A stretch of 64,000 bases of DNA from Pseudomonas sp. Root71. Lineage in GTDB: Bacteria > Pseudomonadota > Gammaproteobacteria > Pseudomonadales > Pseudomonadaceae. Positions within the stretch are counted from its first letter, which is position 1; each line of letters begins with the position of its first letter. A program made the position numbers and the translations under genes. Below, piece by piece: positions 55,945-64,000 of this stretch. The stretch lies in the NCBI RefSeq assembly GCF_001429045.1, contig NZ_LMHY01000026.1, positions 124,001 to 188,000 of the forward strand, in the 5' to 3' direction. The notes beneath the pieces were generated by a model, which was given only the letters and a program-made list of their open reading frames with translations, did no database searches and was not told where the DNA came from.

Positions 55945-56270
55945 GTGAAGAACGTAACGCTATCCCGCTGATCATCACCGGTATCTGCAGCATCCTCGGC
56001 ACTGTCGGTGCCCTGTGGTGGTACGGCTACCTGCATTTCGCCAAGCCTGAGGATGCGTTGCTGCTCAACGAATTCACCATGCTCAAGACCGTGCCGGGTG
56101 AAGACTACAAAGTCTCCCTGGAACCGGCCGCGCAAGTGGCGCAGTGCATCGATGGCGTGCTGGTGCTGTTCGACATGGAACAGAAAGGCCTGACCGGCGT
56201 GCTGGTCGACAGCAAGAAAAAAGCCGTGCGCTGCATGGGGCAGGAAACGCCGCAGAAGCTGGAGCAGTAA
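55941..56270 (+). CDS. small single-pass membrane protein
   Basis: The 109 residues have one membrane helix at about 8-30 (IPLIITGICSILGTVGALWWYG) and a small soluble domain with two cysteines (VAQCIDG and AVRCMG), which could form a disulphide outside the membrane. It is coupled to the hydrolase lipoprotein by overlap, so the two products may work together. No family was recognised. Confidence 0.75.
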   Translation: MSEERNAIPLIITGICSILGTVGALWWYGYLHFAKPEDALLLNEFTMLKTVPGEDYKVSLEPAAQVAQCIDGVLVLFDMEQKGLTGVLVDSKKKAVRCMGQETPQKLEQ

Positions 56271-56300
56271 ACCGGTATTTGTTGGCAATAGAGATCAAAT

Positions 56301-56322
56301 GTGGGAGCAAGCCCGCTCCCAC
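56301..56322. repeat. single REP hairpin, GTGGGAGC type
   Basis: GTGGGAGC and GCTCCCAC pair around CAAGCC between two convergent genes. This is the minimal unit of the family seen at 11994 and 40484. Confidence 0.75.
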
Positions 56323-56345
56323 ACTGGTTTCGCGCAGTAGCTTGA

Positions 56346-57143
56346 TTATTGGGTGTATGAACTCATCGCCGAACGCGGAATCACCGGCTGATTGTCATTG
56401 GAGATGGTCACCTCTACCCGACGGTTCATCGCCCGGCCCGAGGTGCTGCTGTTATCCGCCACCGGATACTCCTTGCCGTAACCCTGGGCGACGATACGCG
56501 CCGGATCAACGCCCATCTTCACCAGCGCCGCCCGCACGGAGCCCGCGCGACGTTCCGACAGCGACTGGTTGTGCGACGCCGTACCGGTGCTGTCGGTGTA
56601 GCCCTCGACAATCACTTTGCGCTCGGGGTTTTCCTGGAGGTACTGCGCCAGTTTGCTGATGTTCGCCAGGCCGTTGGATTTCAGCTCGGCCTTGTCGGTG
56701 GCGAACAGCACATCACCGAAGGTCACCAGCGTCCCGCGATCGGTCTGCCTGGCATTGAGGCTGTCTTTCAACTGTTTGATCTGCTGGTCACGGGCGTCGA
56801 GGCGCGCCTGGGCCCGTTGCGCCGAGGCATCTTTCAGGCTGGCCTCGGCGGTGCGCAGGGCGATGGTCTGCCTGGCCACTTCGACGCGCTGGTTGGTCAA
56901 ATAGGCTAGCTGGTCGACCTTGGCCGCGTCCTCCTTGTCCCTGTAGGCCTTATCGGCCAGGTCCAGAGAGTCGCTGGCCTCCTTGGTCTCCAGCGCCGCG
57001 ACTTTGCTGGCCTGCGGATCGGCTTGCAGGCCAGTGTAGTTGTTGCGGGCCTGTTCGAGGTTGGCGTTCGGTGGTGTGGAGCAGGCTGTCAGGGCTACGG
57101 TGACAGCCAGCAGGGCAGGGATCATCAATTGATTGGATTTCAT
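56346..57143 (-). CDS. OmpA-family lipoprotein with DUF4398-like region
   Basis: The 265 residues begin with a lipoprotein signal ending LTAC (Cys21). A long helical region at 22-135 with Ala/Gln-rich heptads (DUF4398-like) is followed by an OmpA-type peptidoglycan-binding domain (VEGYTDSTGTASHNQSLSERRAGSVRAAL, RRVEVTI). It should tether the outer membrane to the cell wall. The gene upstream in the same direction encodes a smaller DUF4398 lipoprotein, which suggests a two-protein unit. Confidence 0.9.
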   Translation of the reverse strand: MKSNQLMIPALLAVTVALTACSTPPNANLEQARNNYTGLQADPQASKVAALETKEASDSLDLADKAYRDKEDAAKVDQLAYLTNQRVEVARQTIALRTAEASLKDASAQRAQARLDARDQQIKQLKDSLNARQTDRGTLVTFGDVLFATDKAELKSNGLANISKLAQYLQENPERKVIVEGYTDSTGTASHNQSLSERRAGSVRAALVKMGVDPARIVAQGYGKEYPVADNSSTSGRAMNRRVEVTISNDNQPVIPRSAMSSYTQ

Positions 57144-57188
57144 GATTTCGTCCTTTTAGTCGAGTGGGAATGCGGGGGGCCGCGCCGC

Positions 57189-57587
57189 TTACTGAACGGT
57201 GCGCTGGCTTTCCTGACGCAATTCCTGAACGCCTTTCTGCGCGTCCTTCACTGATTGTTCGGCCTTCATCGCCTGGGCCTTGCGCTCGGCCACGCGAGCG
57301 TCCCACTCGGCCTGTTCGGCGAGCATCCGGGCCTGGTCGTATTGCTTGTCGTGCATGGCAATTTCGGCTTGCTTGAGCTTGTCCTGGGCCGACTTCATTT
57401 CCACTGCGGCGAACTCGGTGCCGCCGGCGCTCACGGCGTCATTGACGGCCGATTGGGTGACCGCGTACTGCTCGGCCGGCGGATTACCGGCGCAACCGGC
57501 CAGCACGAGGCAACTGCCCAGGGCCAACGCCACCAGTTTGAGGCTTTGCGAACAGGTAAATGAGGGGGTTCCGGTTCGGGTTTTCAT
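57189..57587 (-). CDS. DUF4398 lipoprotein
   Basis: The 132-residue reading uses the ATG at 57587; an ATG at 57602 is close. Lipoprotein signal with lipobox LAGC near residue 31. The mature part is a long amphipathic alpha-helix, rich in Ala, Gln, Glu and Lys (DKLKQAEIAMHDKQYDQAR, EQAEWDARVAERKAQA), a likely coiled coil. The gene downstream carries the same kind of helix joined to an OmpA domain, so the pair may associate in the periplasm. Confidence 0.88.
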   Translation of the reverse strand: MKTRTGTPSFTCSQSLKLVALALGSCLVLAGCAGNPPAEQYAVTQSAVNDAVSAGGTEFAAVEMKSAQDKLKQAEIAMHDKQYDQARMLAEQAEWDARVAERKAQAMKAEQSVKDAQKGVQELRQESQRTVQ

Positions 57588-57869
57588 GGTCTTCAACTCC
57601 ATTGGGCCAGTTCCTGAAAAACGTCGAAGTCCACCCCGGGCAGGGCGCTGAAACCATCAATTGCGGGGTATTTTGAAACGCTCGTCCCAGGCGTGGTTAC
57701 TTGGGTTGACCCGAGGCTTTTTTTGAAAGTTCAGAGAAAATAGCCGGCTATCGAAAAACTTGGATCAAGTCGACAGCGCCCTTTAGGGCAGGAGAAGTGC
57801 GATTTTTTGAATTGGAATACGGGCTAATGTGGGAGCGAGCAAGCCCGTTCCCACAGGTTTTGCGGATGT
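57588..57869. other. 282-base intergenic region with a REP hairpin
   Basis: The upstream region of the DUF4398 lipoprotein gene lies next to the 3' end of the gene at 57870, on the same strand. It holds one GTGGGAGC-type REP hairpin at 57829-57854. AT-rich stretches near 57710-57740 could hold the promoter of the lipoprotein pair. No gene was seen. Confidence 0.5.
57829..57854. repeat. single REP hairpin, GTGGGAGC type
   Basis: GTGGGAGCGAGC and GCCCGTTCCCAC pair imperfectly, 15 bases downstream of the gene whose stop is at 57870. Confidence 0.65.
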
Positions 57870-58214
57870 TCAGTGTTTCTGTTTGTCTTCAGGCACCGAC
57901 AAGTCATGCAAATGTCGACGGGACAACGCCAGAAAGCGCGGGGTCGGCCCGATGTCTTCGTACAGCGGATCGCCTTCTTCATCGGTGGCAACCACGGTCG
58001 TGCCCTTGACGTACGGGAAGCTTCTTTCCAGCTCTTCCAGTGCGGCGCCGATCAGATCGCCGAGCAGTTCTTCGGGATGCCGCTTGGGGTACATTTCGAC
58101 GAGCGCGGCCAGCCGTGCGGCAGACTCCACGTCCAGATGAATCGAGTAGCCGGTGTCGGTCAGGCGACCCTTGGCGTTTTCTTCCCAGTGGTGGGCAAGC
58201 TCGCGGATTTTCAT
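57870..58214 (-). CDS. conserved protein of unknown function
   Basis: The 114 residues start at the ATG at 58214; a longer frame to 58265 begins in the control region. The acidic/basic mix includes WEENAKGRLTDTGYSIHLD, AARLAALVEMYPKRHPEELL and ALEELERSFPYVKGT. It has no signal peptide and is probably a small cytoplasmic protein. It is divergent from ppc with about 200 bases between them. Such a gene is found beside ppc in other Pseudomonas, sometimes named pilin- or pili-related, but nothing in the sequence supports that. Confidence 0.7.
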   Translation of the reverse strand: MKIRELAHHWEENAKGRLTDTGYSIHLDVESAARLAALVEMYPKRHPEELLGDLIGAALEELERSFPYVKGTTVVATDEEGDPLYEDIGPTPRFLALSRRHLHDLSVPEDKQKH

Positions 58215-58416
58215 ATTGACCTCATTGCGCTCCCGCTCGTGGCAGGCAGAGTGAGTGTCCGGCACTGGCCGGTGACAACCGTTGTACGGCTTACTGTTCA
58301 GACTAGCCTCAACAGGCAGGGTTTACAGGCCCTTCGTCGTCTTGCTTGTAAGAACCTGTCTGGGGCGGCACTCTCTTGTTTCTTAGCCGCCCGGATTTTT
58401 TGCTGGAGACCTGCTG

Positions 58417-61047
58417 ATGACCGATATTGATGCACGCTTGCGCGAGGACGTTCACCTGTTGGGTGAGCTGTTGGGCAACACCATTCGTGAGCAATATGGC
58501 GATGGTTTTCTCGACAAGATCGAGCAGATCCGCAAGGGCGCCAAGGCTGACCGGCGCGGTTCCATGGACGCCGAACTCAGTGCCAGCCTCAATCAGCTGA
58601 GCGAAGACGAGTTGCTGCCGGTGGCGCGTGCGTTCAACCAGTTTCTCAACCTGGCCAACATCGCCGAGCAATATCAGTTGATTCACCGTCGCGAGGAATC
58701 CCGGGAGGCACCGTTCGAAGCCCGGGTGCTGCCGGAGTTGCTCGCGCGCCTGCGCGCCGAGGGGCATGGCGCCGACTCGCTGGCCCGGCAACTGGGCCGG
58801 CTGGAGATCGAGCTGGTGTTGACTGCGCACCCGACCGAAGTAGCCCGCCGCACGCTGATCCAGAAGTACGACGCCATCGCCGCGCAACTGGCGGCTCAGG
58901 ATCACCGTGACTTGACCGGTGCCGAGCGCGAACAGATCAAGACCACCCTGCAGCGCCTGATCGCCGAAGCCTGGCACACCGAGGAGATCCGCCGCACGCG
59001 CCCGACGCCGGTGGACGAAGCCAAGTGGGGGTTCGCGGTGATCGAGCATTCGCTGTGGCAGGCCATTCCCAATTATCTGCGCAAGGCCGATCAGGCCCTG
59101 CACGCCGCCACCGGCCTGCGCCTGCCACTGGAGGCGGCACCGATTCGCTTTGCCTCGTGGATGGGCGGCGACCGCGACGGCAACCCGAATGTGACGGCGG
59201 CGGTGACCCGGGAAGTTTTACTGTTGGCGCGCTGGATGGCGGCTGACTTGTACCTGCGCGATGTCGATCGCCTGGCCGCCGAGCTGTCGATGCAGCAGGC
59301 CAGCGATGAATTGAAGGCCCGGGCGGGAGACAGCGCCGAGCCCTACCGGGCTGTGCTCAAACATCTGCGCGAACGCCTGCGGGCAACGCGAAACTGGGCA
59401 CACGCCGCCTTGTCGACGCCCGCACCGGCGCCGATCGACGTACTGCAAGACAACCGCGAACTGCTCGAACCACTGGAGCTTTGCTACCGCTCCTTGCACG
59501 AGTGCGGCATGGGCGTGATCGCCGACGGGCCGTTGCTCGATTGCCTGCGTCGGGCCGTGACATTCGGCCTGTTCCTGGTTCGTCTGGATGTACGCCAGGA
59601 CTCGTCGCGGCACACCGCGGCGATGACCGAAATCACCGACTACCTCGGCCTGGGTCGCTACGAGGACTGGAGCGAAGAAGAGCGCATCGCCTTCCTGATG
59701 CGCGAACTGAGCAATCGTCGGCCGTTGTTGCCGACATACTTCAAACCTTCCGCCGACACCGCCGAAGTACTGGCGACCTGCCGGGAAATCGCCGCTGCGC
59801 CGTCGGCATCCCTCGGTTCCTATGTGATTTCCATGGCCGGTGCGGCTTCCGATGTACTCGCCGTGCAGTTGCTGCTCAAAGAGTCAGGCGTGTTGCGGCC
59901 GATGCGCGTGGTGCCGTTGTTCGAAACCCTGGCCGACCTCGACAACGCGGGGCCGGTGATCGAGAAGCTGCTGCTGTTGCCGGGCTATCGCGCGCGCCTG
60001 CAAGGGCCGCAGGAAGTGATGATCGGCTACTCCGACTCGGCCAAGGACGCCGGCACCACCGCGGCGGCCTGGGCGCAGTACCGGGCGCAGGAGCGACTGG
60101 TGGATATCTGCCGTTCGCACGACGTCGAGCTGCTGTTGTTCCATGGTCGCGGCGGCACTGTGGGGCGAGGCGGCGGCCCGGCCCACGCGGCGATCCTGTC
60201 GCAGCCACCGGGCTCGGTGGCGGGGCGTTTCCGCACCACCGAACAGGGCGAAATGATTCGATTCAAATTCGGCCTGCCGGACATCGCCGAGCAAAACCTC
60301 AATCTGTACCTGGCCGCGGTGCTGGAGGCGACTTTGCTGCCTCCGCCGCCACCTACGCCCGAGTGGCGCCATTTGATGGACGAACTGGCCGCAGACGGTG
60401 TCAGCGCCTACCGCGCGGTGGTGCGGGAAAACCCGCAGTTCGTGGAGTATTTCCGCCAGTCGACGCCGGAGCAGGAACTCGGCCGTTTGCCGCTGGGCAG
60501 TCGTCCGGCCAAGCGCCGGGCCGGGGGGATCGAAAGCCTGCGGGCGATTCCGTGGATCTTCGGCTGGACCCAGACGCGCCTGATGCTGCCGGCCTGGCTG
60601 GGTTGGGAAGCGGCCCTGAGCAAGGCACTGGAGCGTGGCGAAGGCGAGCTGCTGGGGCAAATGCGCGAGCAGTGGCCGTTCTTCCGCACCCGCATCGACA
60701 TGCTGGAAATGGTCCTGGCCAAGGCCGATGCCGACATTGCGCAGTCCTACGATGAGCGTCTGGTGGAGCCGAAACTATTGCCATTGGGTGCGCACTTACG
60801 CGACCTATTGTCGCAGGCGTGCACCATCGTTCTCGGCCTGACCGGGCAGTCGCAGTTGCTGGCACATAGCCCAGCGACCCTTGAGTTCATCCGCTTGCGC
60901 AACACTTACCTCGACCCGCTTCATCTATTGCAGGCCGAGTTGCTGGCTCGTTCAAGAGTGCAGGACGTGGCGCAGGGCAGCCCGGTAGAACAGGCCTTGC
61001 TGGTGTCTGTGGCGGGGATTGCCGCCGGTTTGCGTAACACCGGCTAA
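58417..61047 (+). CDS. ppc: phosphoenolpyruvate carboxylase
   Basis: The 876 residues have the full PEPC core: LVLTAHPTEVARRTL (catalytic His), GGDRDGNPNVTA, MIGYSDSAKDAGTTAA, LLFHGRGGTVGRGGGP and FRTTEQGEMIRFKFG, ending in RNTG. It makes oxaloacetate from phosphoenolpyruvate and bicarbonate, the anaplerotic step. Length fits the bacterial family. Adk follows after 288 bases. Confidence 0.97.
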   Translation: MTDIDARLREDVHLLGELLGNTIREQYGDGFLDKIEQIRKGAKADRRGSMDAELSASLNQLSEDELLPVARAFNQFLNLANIAEQYQLIHRREESREAPFEARVLPELLARLRAEGHGADSLARQLGRLEIELVLTAHPTEVARRTLIQKYDAIAAQLAAQDHRDLTGAEREQIKTTLQRLIAEAWHTEEIRRTRPTPVDEAKWGFAVIEHSLWQAIPNYLRKADQALHAATGLRLPLEAAPIRFASWMGGDRDGNPNVTAAVTREVLLLARWMAADLYLRDVDRLAAELSMQQASDELKARAGDSAEPYRAVLKHLRERLRATRNWAHAALSTPAPAPIDVLQDNRELLEPLELCYRSLHECGMGVIADGPLLDCLRRAVTFGLFLVRLDVRQDSSRHTAAMTEITDYLGLGRYEDWSEEERIAFLMRELSNRRPLLPTYFKPSADTAEVLATCREIAAAPSASLGSYVISMAGAASDVLAVQLLLKESGVLRPMRVVPLFETLADLDNAGPVIEKLLLLPGYRARLQGPQEVMIGYSDSAKDAGTTAAAWAQYRAQERLVDICRSHDVELLLFHGRGGTVGRGGGPAHAAILSQPPGSVAGRFRTTEQGEMIRFKFGLPDIAEQNLNLYLAAVLEATLLPPPPPTPEWRHLMDELAADGVSAYRAVVRENPQFVEYFRQSTPEQELGRLPLGSRPAKRRAGGIESLRAIPWIFGWTQTRLMLPAWLGWEAALSKALERGEGELLGQMREQWPFFRTRIDMLEMVLAKADADIAQSYDERLVEPKLLPLGAHLRDLLSQACTIVLGLTGQSQLLAHSPATLEFIRLRNTYLDPLHLLQAELLARSRVQDVAQGSPVEQALLVSVAGIAAGLRNTG

Positions 61048-61335
61048 GGTTTTTGCCGTGGGCTGAGGCGTCCGGCAGGTGAGCCGGATGCCGACGTTTG
61101 ACGGGGGCAAAAGTGCTGTCAGGCGACAGTTAATGATGGGGTTGCGACTTGGGAAACTGCGCGCAATGGTCGCAAGAGGCAGCGGTTTCTCCGACTTTTG
61201 GCGTCTTGTGTGGGCGCAGCCTGCTGTGTATCTTGATCAGCCTTTGACCGTTTGGGCGGTCACGACCCTATTTTTGAGATTGGCCCCACGAGGCGAATCT
61301 GACGTTATCCATATAAAAAATTGAGGAGCACATCG
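61048..61335. other. 288-base gap between ppc and adk
   Basis: This is the upstream region of adk. An open frame at 61079-61324 exists but has no sign of being a gene: no ribosome site and no recognisable product. Likely adk promoters lie here, but I could not place the boxes. Confidence 0.45.
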
Positions 61336-61983
61336 ATGCGCGTCATTCTGCTGGGAGCTCCCGGGGCCGGTAAAGGTACTCAGGCTAAGTTCATCACCGA
61401 AAAATTCGGCATTCCGCAAATCTCCACCGGCGACATGTTGCGTGCAGCGGTCAAGGCCGGCACCGAGCTGGGCATCAAGGCCAAGAGCATCATGGATGCC
61501 GGTGGCCTGGTGTCCGATGACCTGATCATCGCACTGGTCAAGGACCGCATCGCCCAGTCCGACTGCGCCAACGGTTTCCTGTTCGACGGCTTCCCGCGCA
61601 CCATTCCCCAGGCAGAAGCCCTGGTGACTGCAGGCGTCGAGCTCGATGCCGTGGTTGAAATCGCCGTTGAAGACGAAGAAATCGTCCAGCGTATCGCCGG
61701 TCGCCGTGTTCACGAGGCCAGCGGCCGCGTGTACCACATCGTCTACAACCCGCCGAAAGTGGCTGGCATTGACGACGTCACCGGTGAAGAGCTGGTACAG
61801 CGCAAGGACGACACCGAAGAAACCGTGCGTCATCGCCTGTCGGTCTACCACTCCCAGACCAAGCCGCTGGTTGAGTTCTACCAGACGCTGTCGGCTGCCA
61901 ATGGCAAGCCTAGGTACAGCCACATCGAAGGCGTCGGTTCGGTTGAAGCGATCACCGCCAAGGTGCTTGCAGCCCTGAGCTGA
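61336..61983 (+). CDS. adk: adenylate kinase
   Basis: The 215 residues start at the ATG at 61336 after GAGGA. P-loop GAPGAGKGTQ at residues 7-16, the DGFPRTIPQA motif and a LID region (RVHEASGRVYHIVYNPPKV) without the zinc-binding cysteines. It interconverts AMP, ADP and ATP. A hairpin follows before tsaB. Confidence 0.97.
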   Translation: MRVILLGAPGAGKGTQAKFITEKFGIPQISTGDMLRAAVKAGTELGIKAKSIMDAGGLVSDDLIIALVKDRIAQSDCANGFLFDGFPRTIPQAEALVTAGVELDAVVEIAVEDEEIVQRIAGRRVHEASGRVYHIVYNPPKVAGIDDVTGEELVQRKDDTEETVRHRLSVYHSQTKPLVEFYQTLSAANGKPRYSHIEGVGSVEAITAKVLAALS

Positions 61984-62007
61984 AAAACCTGACCCGCTGC
62001 ATCATCC

Positions 62008-62027
62008 ACGGCCCGCTTGCGGGCCGT
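62008..62027 (+). terminator. intrinsic-like hairpin after adk
   Basis: ACGGCCCGC pairs with GCGGGCCGT around TT, followed by AGTTGTTTA. The stem is perfect; the T-run is weak. Confidence 0.7.
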
Positions 62028-62077
62028 AGTTGTTTATACTGACGCACTTTTTTCTGATTTCTCTTGTGGATACATCG

Positions 62078-62752
62078 ATGAGCACCTTGCTGGCCCTGGA
62101 CACCGCGACTGAAGCTTGCTCCGTTGCCTTGCTGCATGATGGCAAGGTCACGAGCCATTACGAGGTGATCCCGCGCCTGCATGCGCAGAAGCTGCTGCCG
62201 ATGATCAAGCAGTTGCTGGCCGATGCGGGCACCACGCTGCAAGCGGTCGACGCCATTGCGTTCGGCCGTGGCCCGGGGGCCTTCACCGGTGTGCGCATTG
62301 CCATCGGCGTGGTGCAAGGCCTGGCGTTCGCCCTGGATCGCCCGGTGCTGCCGGTGTCGAACCTGGCCGTGCTGGCGCAACGTGCGTTGCGTGAACACGG
62401 CGCCACTCAGGTCGCCGCCGCCATCGATGCGCGCATGGATGAAGTGTATTGGGGTTGCTACCGCGAAGCGGCCGGGGAGATGCGCCTGGTGGGGGCTGAA
62501 GCTGTACTGCCGCCGGAGTCCGCTGCATTGCCGGCCGATGCCGGCGGCGAATGGTTCGGCGCAGGCACTGGTTGGGGTTATGCCGAACGTATCGCCGTCA
62601 GCCTGAGCGGGCAGGACGCGGGCATGTTGCCCCATGCGCAAGACTTGCTGACTCTGGCGCGGTTTGCCTGGGAACGTGGCGAGGCGATCGTGGCCGATGA
62701 GGCGCAGCCGGTATATCTGCGTGACAAGGTGGCGACGCCCAAGGCGCGTTAA
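62078..62752 (+). CDS. tsaB: tRNA threonylcarbamoyladenosine biosynthesis protein TsaB
   Basis: The 224 residues start at the ATG at 62078. ASKHA-fold motifs: LLALDTATEACSVALLHDG near the N-terminus and FGRGPGAFTGVRIAIGVVQGLAF. It partners TsaD in the t6A modification of tRNAs that read ANN codons. The gene follows adk in other Pseudomonas. Confidence 0.95.
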   Translation: MSTLLALDTATEACSVALLHDGKVTSHYEVIPRLHAQKLLPMIKQLLADAGTTLQAVDAIAFGRGPGAFTGVRIAIGVVQGLAFALDRPVLPVSNLAVLAQRALREHGATQVAAAIDARMDEVYWGCYREAAGEMRLVGAEAVLPPESAALPADAGGEWFGAGTGWGYAERIAVSLSGQDAGMLPHAQDLLTLARFAWERGEAIVADEAQPVYLRDKVATPKAR

Positions 62753-62760
62753 GCCTTTAC

Positions 62761-62833
62761 AGATCGCAGCCTGCGGCAGCTCCTACAGAAGATCGCATTT
62801 CCCTGTAGGAGCTGCCGCAGGCTGCGATCTTTT
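62761..62833. repeat. REPIN, GTAGGAGCTGCCG type, short spacer
   Basis: AGATCGCAGCCTGCGGCAG and its inverse GTAGGAGCTGCCGCAGG face each other across a spacer of about 15 bases, just after the tsaB stop. Confidence 0.88.
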
Positions 62834-62970
62834 CCAGGCACCACCAATCGTCTTTTTCTAACCCCAGCTTTTAAACCTTTTGTCTTTTATGTGTTCTAGT
62901 TATCACTCGGCGGTTTGCGAAGTGGGATATGAGCCACTAAACTGCCATCACTGATTCCGAGTATGCACGT

Positions 62971-63276
62971 ATGCGTATAGACGGCGTTTCCTCTCAGTCC
63001 TACCCCATCAAGCGCAAGCCTCGCAAAGACCGCGTGGTGGAAGACGACGCCATTGATATCGAAGGCGAGCTGGAATTCCCGACTGAAGAGCAACTGGCTG
63101 CCCGCGCCGCCAAAGCTTCCGCGCAAAAACTGAGCAATCTCCCCGCCCGTCAGCAAGACATGATTTACCACCGTGCCATGAGCAAAAGCGTGGCGACAGC
63201 CTTGGCCAGCTACCTGAGCACCGCCGGTTTCGTCGATTGGGAAGCGGATGTGCTGGGTCTCGACCTGTACATCTGA
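62971..63276 (+). CDS. conserved small protein of unknown function
   Basis: The 101 residues are polar and probably cytoplasmic: a basic N-terminus (KRKPRKDRVV), an acidic stretch (EDDAIDIEGELEFP) and a helical C-terminus (QKLSNLPARQQDMIYHRAMSKSV). It lacks motifs that I recognise. Its stop overlaps the DUF72 gene start by one base, so the two are co-translated. Confidence 0.75.
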   Translation: MRIDGVSSQSYPIKRKPRKDRVVEDDAIDIEGELEFPTEEQLAARAAKASAQKLSNLPARQQDMIYHRAMSKSVATALASYLSTAGFVDWEADVLGLDLYI

Positions 63277-64000
63277 TGTTGCTGCCGTATTACCTCGGTT
63301 GTCCGTCCTGGAGCGAAAACGCCTGGCGCGACTACCTGTATCCGTCCGACGCCAGACCCGCCGACTTTCTTGATCTCTATTGCCAGGTTTTCAATGCCGT
63401 GGAAGGCAACACGACCTTCTACGCGAGCCCGGCTGCCAGCACCGTGCAGCGTTGGGCCGAGACCATGCCCGAACACTTTCGCTTCACCGCCAAGTTTCCC
63501 GGCGAGATCAGCCACGGTGGCGATCTGCGCGAGCAACTGACCGCCGCCGAAACCTTCGTGCAATTGCTCAGCCCGCTCGGCGAGCGAGTGTCGCCACTGT
63601 GGTTACAGCTGTCGAAAAGCTTCACGCCCCAACGCTTGCCGGAACTGGCCGGATTCATCGATGCCCTGCAGCGGCCGCTGGCCGTGGAAGTGCGGCACGA
63701 CGAGTTTTTCGCCAAGGGTGACAGCGAACGAATGCTCAATCGTCTGCTGCTGGATCGCGGTGTCGAACGCATCTGTCTCGATCCCCGTGCTCTGTTCAGT
63801 TGCACCTCGACCGAGCCCTCGGTGCTCCACGCCCAATCGAAGAAACCTCGGGTGCCACCGCGCCCCGCGGCATTCACGCAATTCCCGCAGGTGCGTTTTA
63901 TCGGCCATCCGACGCTTGAAGCCAACGATACGTTCCTGGAGCCGTGGGTCGAGAAAATCGCGCTATGGATCGAAGAGGGCCGTACGCCGTACATCTTCCT
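63276..64000 (+). CDS. DUF72 TIM-barrel protein, N-terminal part (runs past the window)
   Basis: The frame opens at the ATG at 63276 and is still open at the right edge (about 241 residues). The beginning, YYLGCPSWSENAWRDYLYP, followed by FNAVEGNTTFYASPAASTV and FRFTAKFPGEISH, is the DUF72 (YecE-like) pattern, and PLAVEVRHDEFF later is another conserved strand. DUF72 proteins have a TIM-barrel fold but no confirmed activity. It is coupled to the small gene upstream. Confidence 0.88.
   Translation, partial: MLLPYYLGCPSWSENAWRDYLYPSDARPADFLDLYCQVFNAVEGNTTFYASPAASTVQRWAETMPEHFRFTAKFPGEISHGGDLREQLTAAETFVQLLSPLGERVSPLWLQLSKSFTPQRLPELAGFIDALQRPLAVEVRHDEFFAKGDSERMLNRLLLDRGVERICLDPRALFSCTSTEPSVLHAQSKKPRVPPRPAAFTQFPQVRFIGHPTLEANDTFLEPWVEKIALWIEEGRTPYIF

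Noticed and set aside
61079..61324. Open frame in the ppc-adk gap
   Set aside because: No ribosome site, no recognised motif and a composition that differs from the neighbouring genes.
22996..62833. Recurrent GTAGGAGC units as a CRISPR array
   Set aside because: Units are scattered, paired in inverted orientation, and have no regular spacers or cas genes. They are REP sequences.

Overview
The window is a stretch of chromosome from a fluorescent-group Pseudomonas. The evidence is the high GC content, the wspABCDEFR-prfB-lysS-TetR-lipoprotein order, the aatJQMP-aauSR glutamate/aspartate cluster, and many copies of two typical Pseudomonas REP sequences (GTAGGAGCTGCCG-type and GTGGGAGCGGGC-type), mostly arranged as inverted pairs (REPINs). 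No rRNA, tRNA, CRISPR array, insertion sequence or prophage was seen.

Region 1 (1-10.3 kb) is a signalling block. After the tail of an APC permease comes a five-gene minus-strand operon in which every junction is a 4-base ATGA overlap. In transcription order it encodes a REC-PAS-GGDEF-EAL protein, a REC-GGDEF-EAL protein, a di-haem cytochrome c peroxidase, a membrane histidine kinase and a REC-histidine kinase. A divergent gene encodes a response regulator whose HD-GYP domain lacks the HD pair. The two GGDEF-EAL proteins are complementary: one keeps GGDEF and has lost EAL, the other keeps EAL and has lost GGDEF residues. Region 2 (10.3-19.7 kb) holds a Nudix hydrolase, a LysE-type exporter, a GNAT acetyltransferase, MetR, a 1744-residue toxin-like protein and a secreted alpha/beta hydrolase.

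Region 3 (19.7-26.7 kb) is the acidic amino-acid uptake system AatJQMP with its two-component regulators AauS/AauR. Upstream of aatJ lie a sigma-54 promoter and two TTCGG-N4-CCGAA-type boxes. Region 4 (26.6-39.6 kb) holds OpgD, a small toxin-antitoxin pair, an APC permease, a ydcSTUV-patD putrescine uptake and oxidation operon with a second paralogous aldehyde dehydrogenase, and a LysR regulator.

Region 5 (39.8-49.2 kb) carries a YebE-like protein and the complete Wsp surface-sensing chemosensory operon. wspF, which encodes the brake methylesterase, is broken by an apparent 2-base deletion near 47783. The catalytic Asp and the C-terminus are lost while WspR is intact. In known Pseudomonas this predicts constitutive c-di-GMP synthesis (wrinkly-spreader phenotype), so this is the most consequential single observation. 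Region 6 (49.4-64 kb) is housekeeping: prfB with its programmed +1 frameshift, lysS, a TetR regulator, lipoproteins, a DUF1704 putative metallopeptidase, OmpA-like and DUF4398 lipoproteins, ppc, adk, tsaB and the start of a DUF72 gene.
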